Source: an uncultured Christiangramia sp. (GTDB taxonomy: Bacteria > Bacteroidota > Bacteroidia > Flavobacteriales > Flavobacteriaceae). Taken from it: a stretch of 34,974 nucleotides of DNA. Both the position numbers and the translations under genes were made by a program. The DNA lies in contig NZ_CAJWRQ010000017.1 in assembly GCF_913046405.1 (NCBI RefSeq), forward strand, positions 1 through 34,974, read 5' to 3'. Positions 33,148-34,974 of this stretch are shown here, piece after piece. How positions within the stretch are numbered: position 1 is the first letter of the stretch; each line of letters starts with the position of its first letter. A model generated the notes under the pieces. The model searched no databases, was not told where the DNA came from, and saw nothing but the letters and a program-made list of their open reading frames with translations.

Positions 33148-34929
33148 TTAGAATCTACCATATAGTTTCTCGTAAAGATCCTGGTATCGGTCACGAATAT
33201 TACGTCGTTTTAGCTTCATAGTAGGAGTTAGGTGCTCGTCCTCTACCGTCCATGGTTCCGGGGTTAATTCAAATGTTTTAACTCTTTCCCATTTCCCGAA
33301 TTTCTGATTGTAGAAATCTACTTCTTCCTGAATACGTTCACGCACCATATTGTTACGAGATATATCTGCAGGATCACCTGAGTCAAGATCGATATTCTTT
33401 CTCTGTGCCCATTCTGTTATGAATTCGAAGTTAGGCTGGATCAAAGCCGCCGGCATTTTCTCTCCATCTCCAACCACCATGATCTGCTCAATAAATCTTG
33501 ATTGTTTCATGGTATTTTCGATAAGCTGCGGAGCAACATATTTCCCTCCAGATGTTTTGAACATCTCTTTCTTGCGATCTGTGATCTTAAGAAAACCATC
33601 TTTATCGATCTCTCCAATATCTCCTGTATGGAAAAATCCTTCAGAATTAATTACTTCTCTGGTCTTTTCTTCATCCTTATAGTAACCTTTCATCACGTTA
33701 GGCCCTTTAGTAAGGATTTCTCCGTCTTCAGCAATTTTAACTTCAACATTATCCAGAACTTTTCCAACAGTTCCAATTCTGAAACCTCCATTACGTTCAT
33801 CATTCACTGCGATTACCGGAGATGTCTCTGTGAGACCATAACCTTCCATCACCGGAATTTCCGCTGCGGCAAAAACCCTGGCAAGTCTTGGTTGCAATGC
33901 TGCACTTCCAGATACGATTAAATCTATATTACCACCCAGACCTTCTTTCCACTTTGAAAATATAAGTTTACGGGCAAGTTTTAATTTTGTTTCGTACCAC
34001 CAGCCATTCTGGCCATAAGGTTCATATTCAAGTCCAAGCTCTACAGCCCAGTAAAATAATTTTTGCTTCACGCCACCTAGTGCAGTTCCTTTAGCAATGA
34101 TCTTATCATATACTTTTTCCAGCAATCTTGGAACGGCAGTAATTACATGTGGTTTTACCTCTTTCAGGTTATCGCTTATCTTTTCGATAGATTCAGCAAA
34201 ATAAACCGATACCGAATAATACTGGTATAGATAAAGGATCATTCGCTCGAAAATATGGCAAATAGGGAGGAAGCTCAAACCTACGTAAGTTCCGGTATCG
34301 AAAGGAACACGAGGTGCACTTCCTAGTACGTCACTTACAATGTTCTTATGACTTAACATGACACCTTTTGGTCTTCCGGTAGTTCCGGAAGTATAAATTA
34401 AGGTAGCCAGATCATCTTCTGTAACTGCCTTCTTGAGTTTTTCTACTTCATCCTGGTTTGCCTTATCTTCTCCAGATGTTAAAATTTCTTTCCAGTTCTT
34501 ACAGCCAGCGATCTCGTCAAAACTATATACTTCCAGTAAACTGGTTGTAGCTTTGATACTGTTTAGCTTATTTAGGATCTCTTCATCTGAAACAAAGCAG
34601 TAAGTGGCTCCACTATGATTTAGAACATATTCATAATCTTCTTCGGAAATTGTTGGGTAAATTGGCACATTTTGAGCGCCGATCTGAAGAATTCCAATGT
34701 CCATTATATTCCACTCAGTTCTATTATTAGTGGAGATAACTGCAATTTTATCATTCGGTTTCACGCCAAGTCGAAGAAGTCCCCTACTAATTGCATTCGC
34801 CTTATCAATATATTGCTGAGTCGAAACAGTTTCCCATTTTCCATCATATTTAGTAGCGAAAGCAACATCCAGTGGATGATTTTCTAATTGATAGTAAGGA
34901 AAGTCAAATAGACGTTTAATGTCGTTCAT
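33148..34929 (-). CDS. Long-chain fatty-acid-CoA ligase (AMP-binding)
   Basis: A 593-residue adenylate-forming enzyme that should activate fatty acids with ATP and CoA, feeding beta-oxidation. The phosphate-binding loop IYTSGTTGRPKG is at about residues 178-189. Further motifs are GYGLTETSP around 362 and HTGDIGEIDKDGFLKITDRKK around 434-454, the last with the ATP-binding Asp and Arg. The length matches bacterial FAA1/FadD15-type ligases. The start was set at ATG 34929, since the longer TTG reading (34968) only adds a non-conserved extension. It is transcribed separately from marR-fadNAE, with its own terminator. The upstream 45 nt hold TTGC/GCAA inverted arms too short to interpret. Confidence 0.93.
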   Translation of the reverse strand: MNDIKRLFDFPYYQLENHPLDVAFATKYDGKWETVSTQQYIDKANAISRGLLRLGVKPNDKIAVISTNNRTEWNIMDIGILQIGAQNVPIYPTISEEDYEYVLNHSGATYCFVSDEEILNKLNSIKATTSLLEVYSFDEIAGCKNWKEILTSGEDKANQDEVEKLKKAVTEDDLATLIYTSGTTGRPKGVMLSHKNIVSDVLGSAPRVPFDTGTYVGLSFLPICHIFERMILYLYQYYSVSVYFAESIEKISDNLKEVKPHVITAVPRLLEKVYDKIIAKGTALGGVKQKLFYWAVELGLEYEPYGQNGWWYETKLKLARKLIFSKWKEGLGGNIDLIVSGSAALQPRLARVFAAAEIPVMEGYGLTETSPVIAVNDERNGGFRIGTVGKVLDNVEVKIAEDGEILTKGPNVMKGYYKDEEKTREVINSEGFFHTGDIGEIDKDGFLKITDRKKEMFKTSGGKYVAPQLIENTMKQSRFIEQIMVVGDGEKMPAALIQPNFEFITEWAQRKNIDLDSGDPADISRNNMVRERIQEEVDFYNQKFGKWERVKTFELTPEPWTVEDEHLTPTMKLKRRNIRDRYQDLYEKLYGRF

Positions 34930-34974
34930 GAAAAGGAAAGATTTTAGATATACCTTGCAAAATAGCAATTTTCA

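Noticed and set aside
34930-34968. N-terminal extension of the acyl-CoA ligase from TTG 34968
   Set aside because: The 13 extra residues are not family-like, and an ATG at 34929 gives the normal N terminus.
34955-34969. TTGC/GCAA inverted arms upstream of the acyl-CoA ligase
   Set aside because: Four-base arms are expected by chance, and the window ends too close to judge a promoter.
1-34974. tRNA, rRNA, CRISPR arrays, IS elements, integrases, riboswitches
   Set aside because: I looked for cloverleaf-like, repeat-spacer and transposase signals in all gaps and frames and saw none. Gaps are short and filled by promoters, hairpins or AT-rich sequence.

Overview
The window looks like chromosome of a marine member of the Flavobacteriaceae (Bacteroidota), perhaps close to Gramella/Christiangramia. 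This is inference. It rests on AT-rich DNA, many lipoprotein signal peptides, Bacteroidota-type promoter boxes (TTG about 19 nt before TAnnTTTG) and the gene families present. All 18 genes look intact except the first, which is cut by the window edge. I saw no rRNA, tRNA, CRISPR array, IS element or phage gene. No gene-free stretch exceeds about 165 bases.

Region 1 (1-10142, + strand) is one tightly packed operon of five genes. Three are tandem paralogues of very large FG-GAP/ASPIC-UnbV lipoproteins. They are followed by a vanadium-haloperoxidase/PAP2-type lipoprotein and a membrane-anchored GyrI-like protein. Genes are spaced by 1 nt or overlap by 17 nt. Region 2 (10117-12055) holds a diacylglycerol-kinase-type lipid kinase and a divergent APP1-type phosphatidate phosphatase, that is, enzymes running in opposite directions on the PA/DAG pair. 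Region 3 (12104-18436, - strand) holds a secreted VPS10/BNR beta-propeller protein, a PRC-barrel protein with a small membrane protein, a secreted M28 peptidase and a YtxH-type small envelope protein. Most of these end at clear hairpin terminators.

Region 4 (18574-25598) is an osmotic-adaptation block. A fused trehalose-6-phosphate synthase/phosphatase is divergent from a cytoplasmic GH15 hydrolase (trehalase or glucoamylase type), and two different MscS-type channels follow. The terminator of the GH15 gene lies inside the coding sequence of the convergent mscS gene. Region 5 (25720-26775) is a secreted M43-type metalloprotease lipoprotein.

Region 6 (26931-34929, - strand) is fatty-acid beta-oxidation: an acyl-CoA synthetase, then marR-fadN-fadA-fadE in the order known from the Bacillus fadNAE operon. 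A perfect 20-bp palindrome upstream of marR overlaps the likely promoter and is the best regulatory site in the window.

The strongest candidates for something under-described are the triplicated FG-GAP/UnbV plus haloperoxidase operon and the marR palindrome. Several starts needed a decision. Two genes appear to begin with TTG (4588 and 11090), and four longer TTG-initiated readings were trimmed to an internal ATG.
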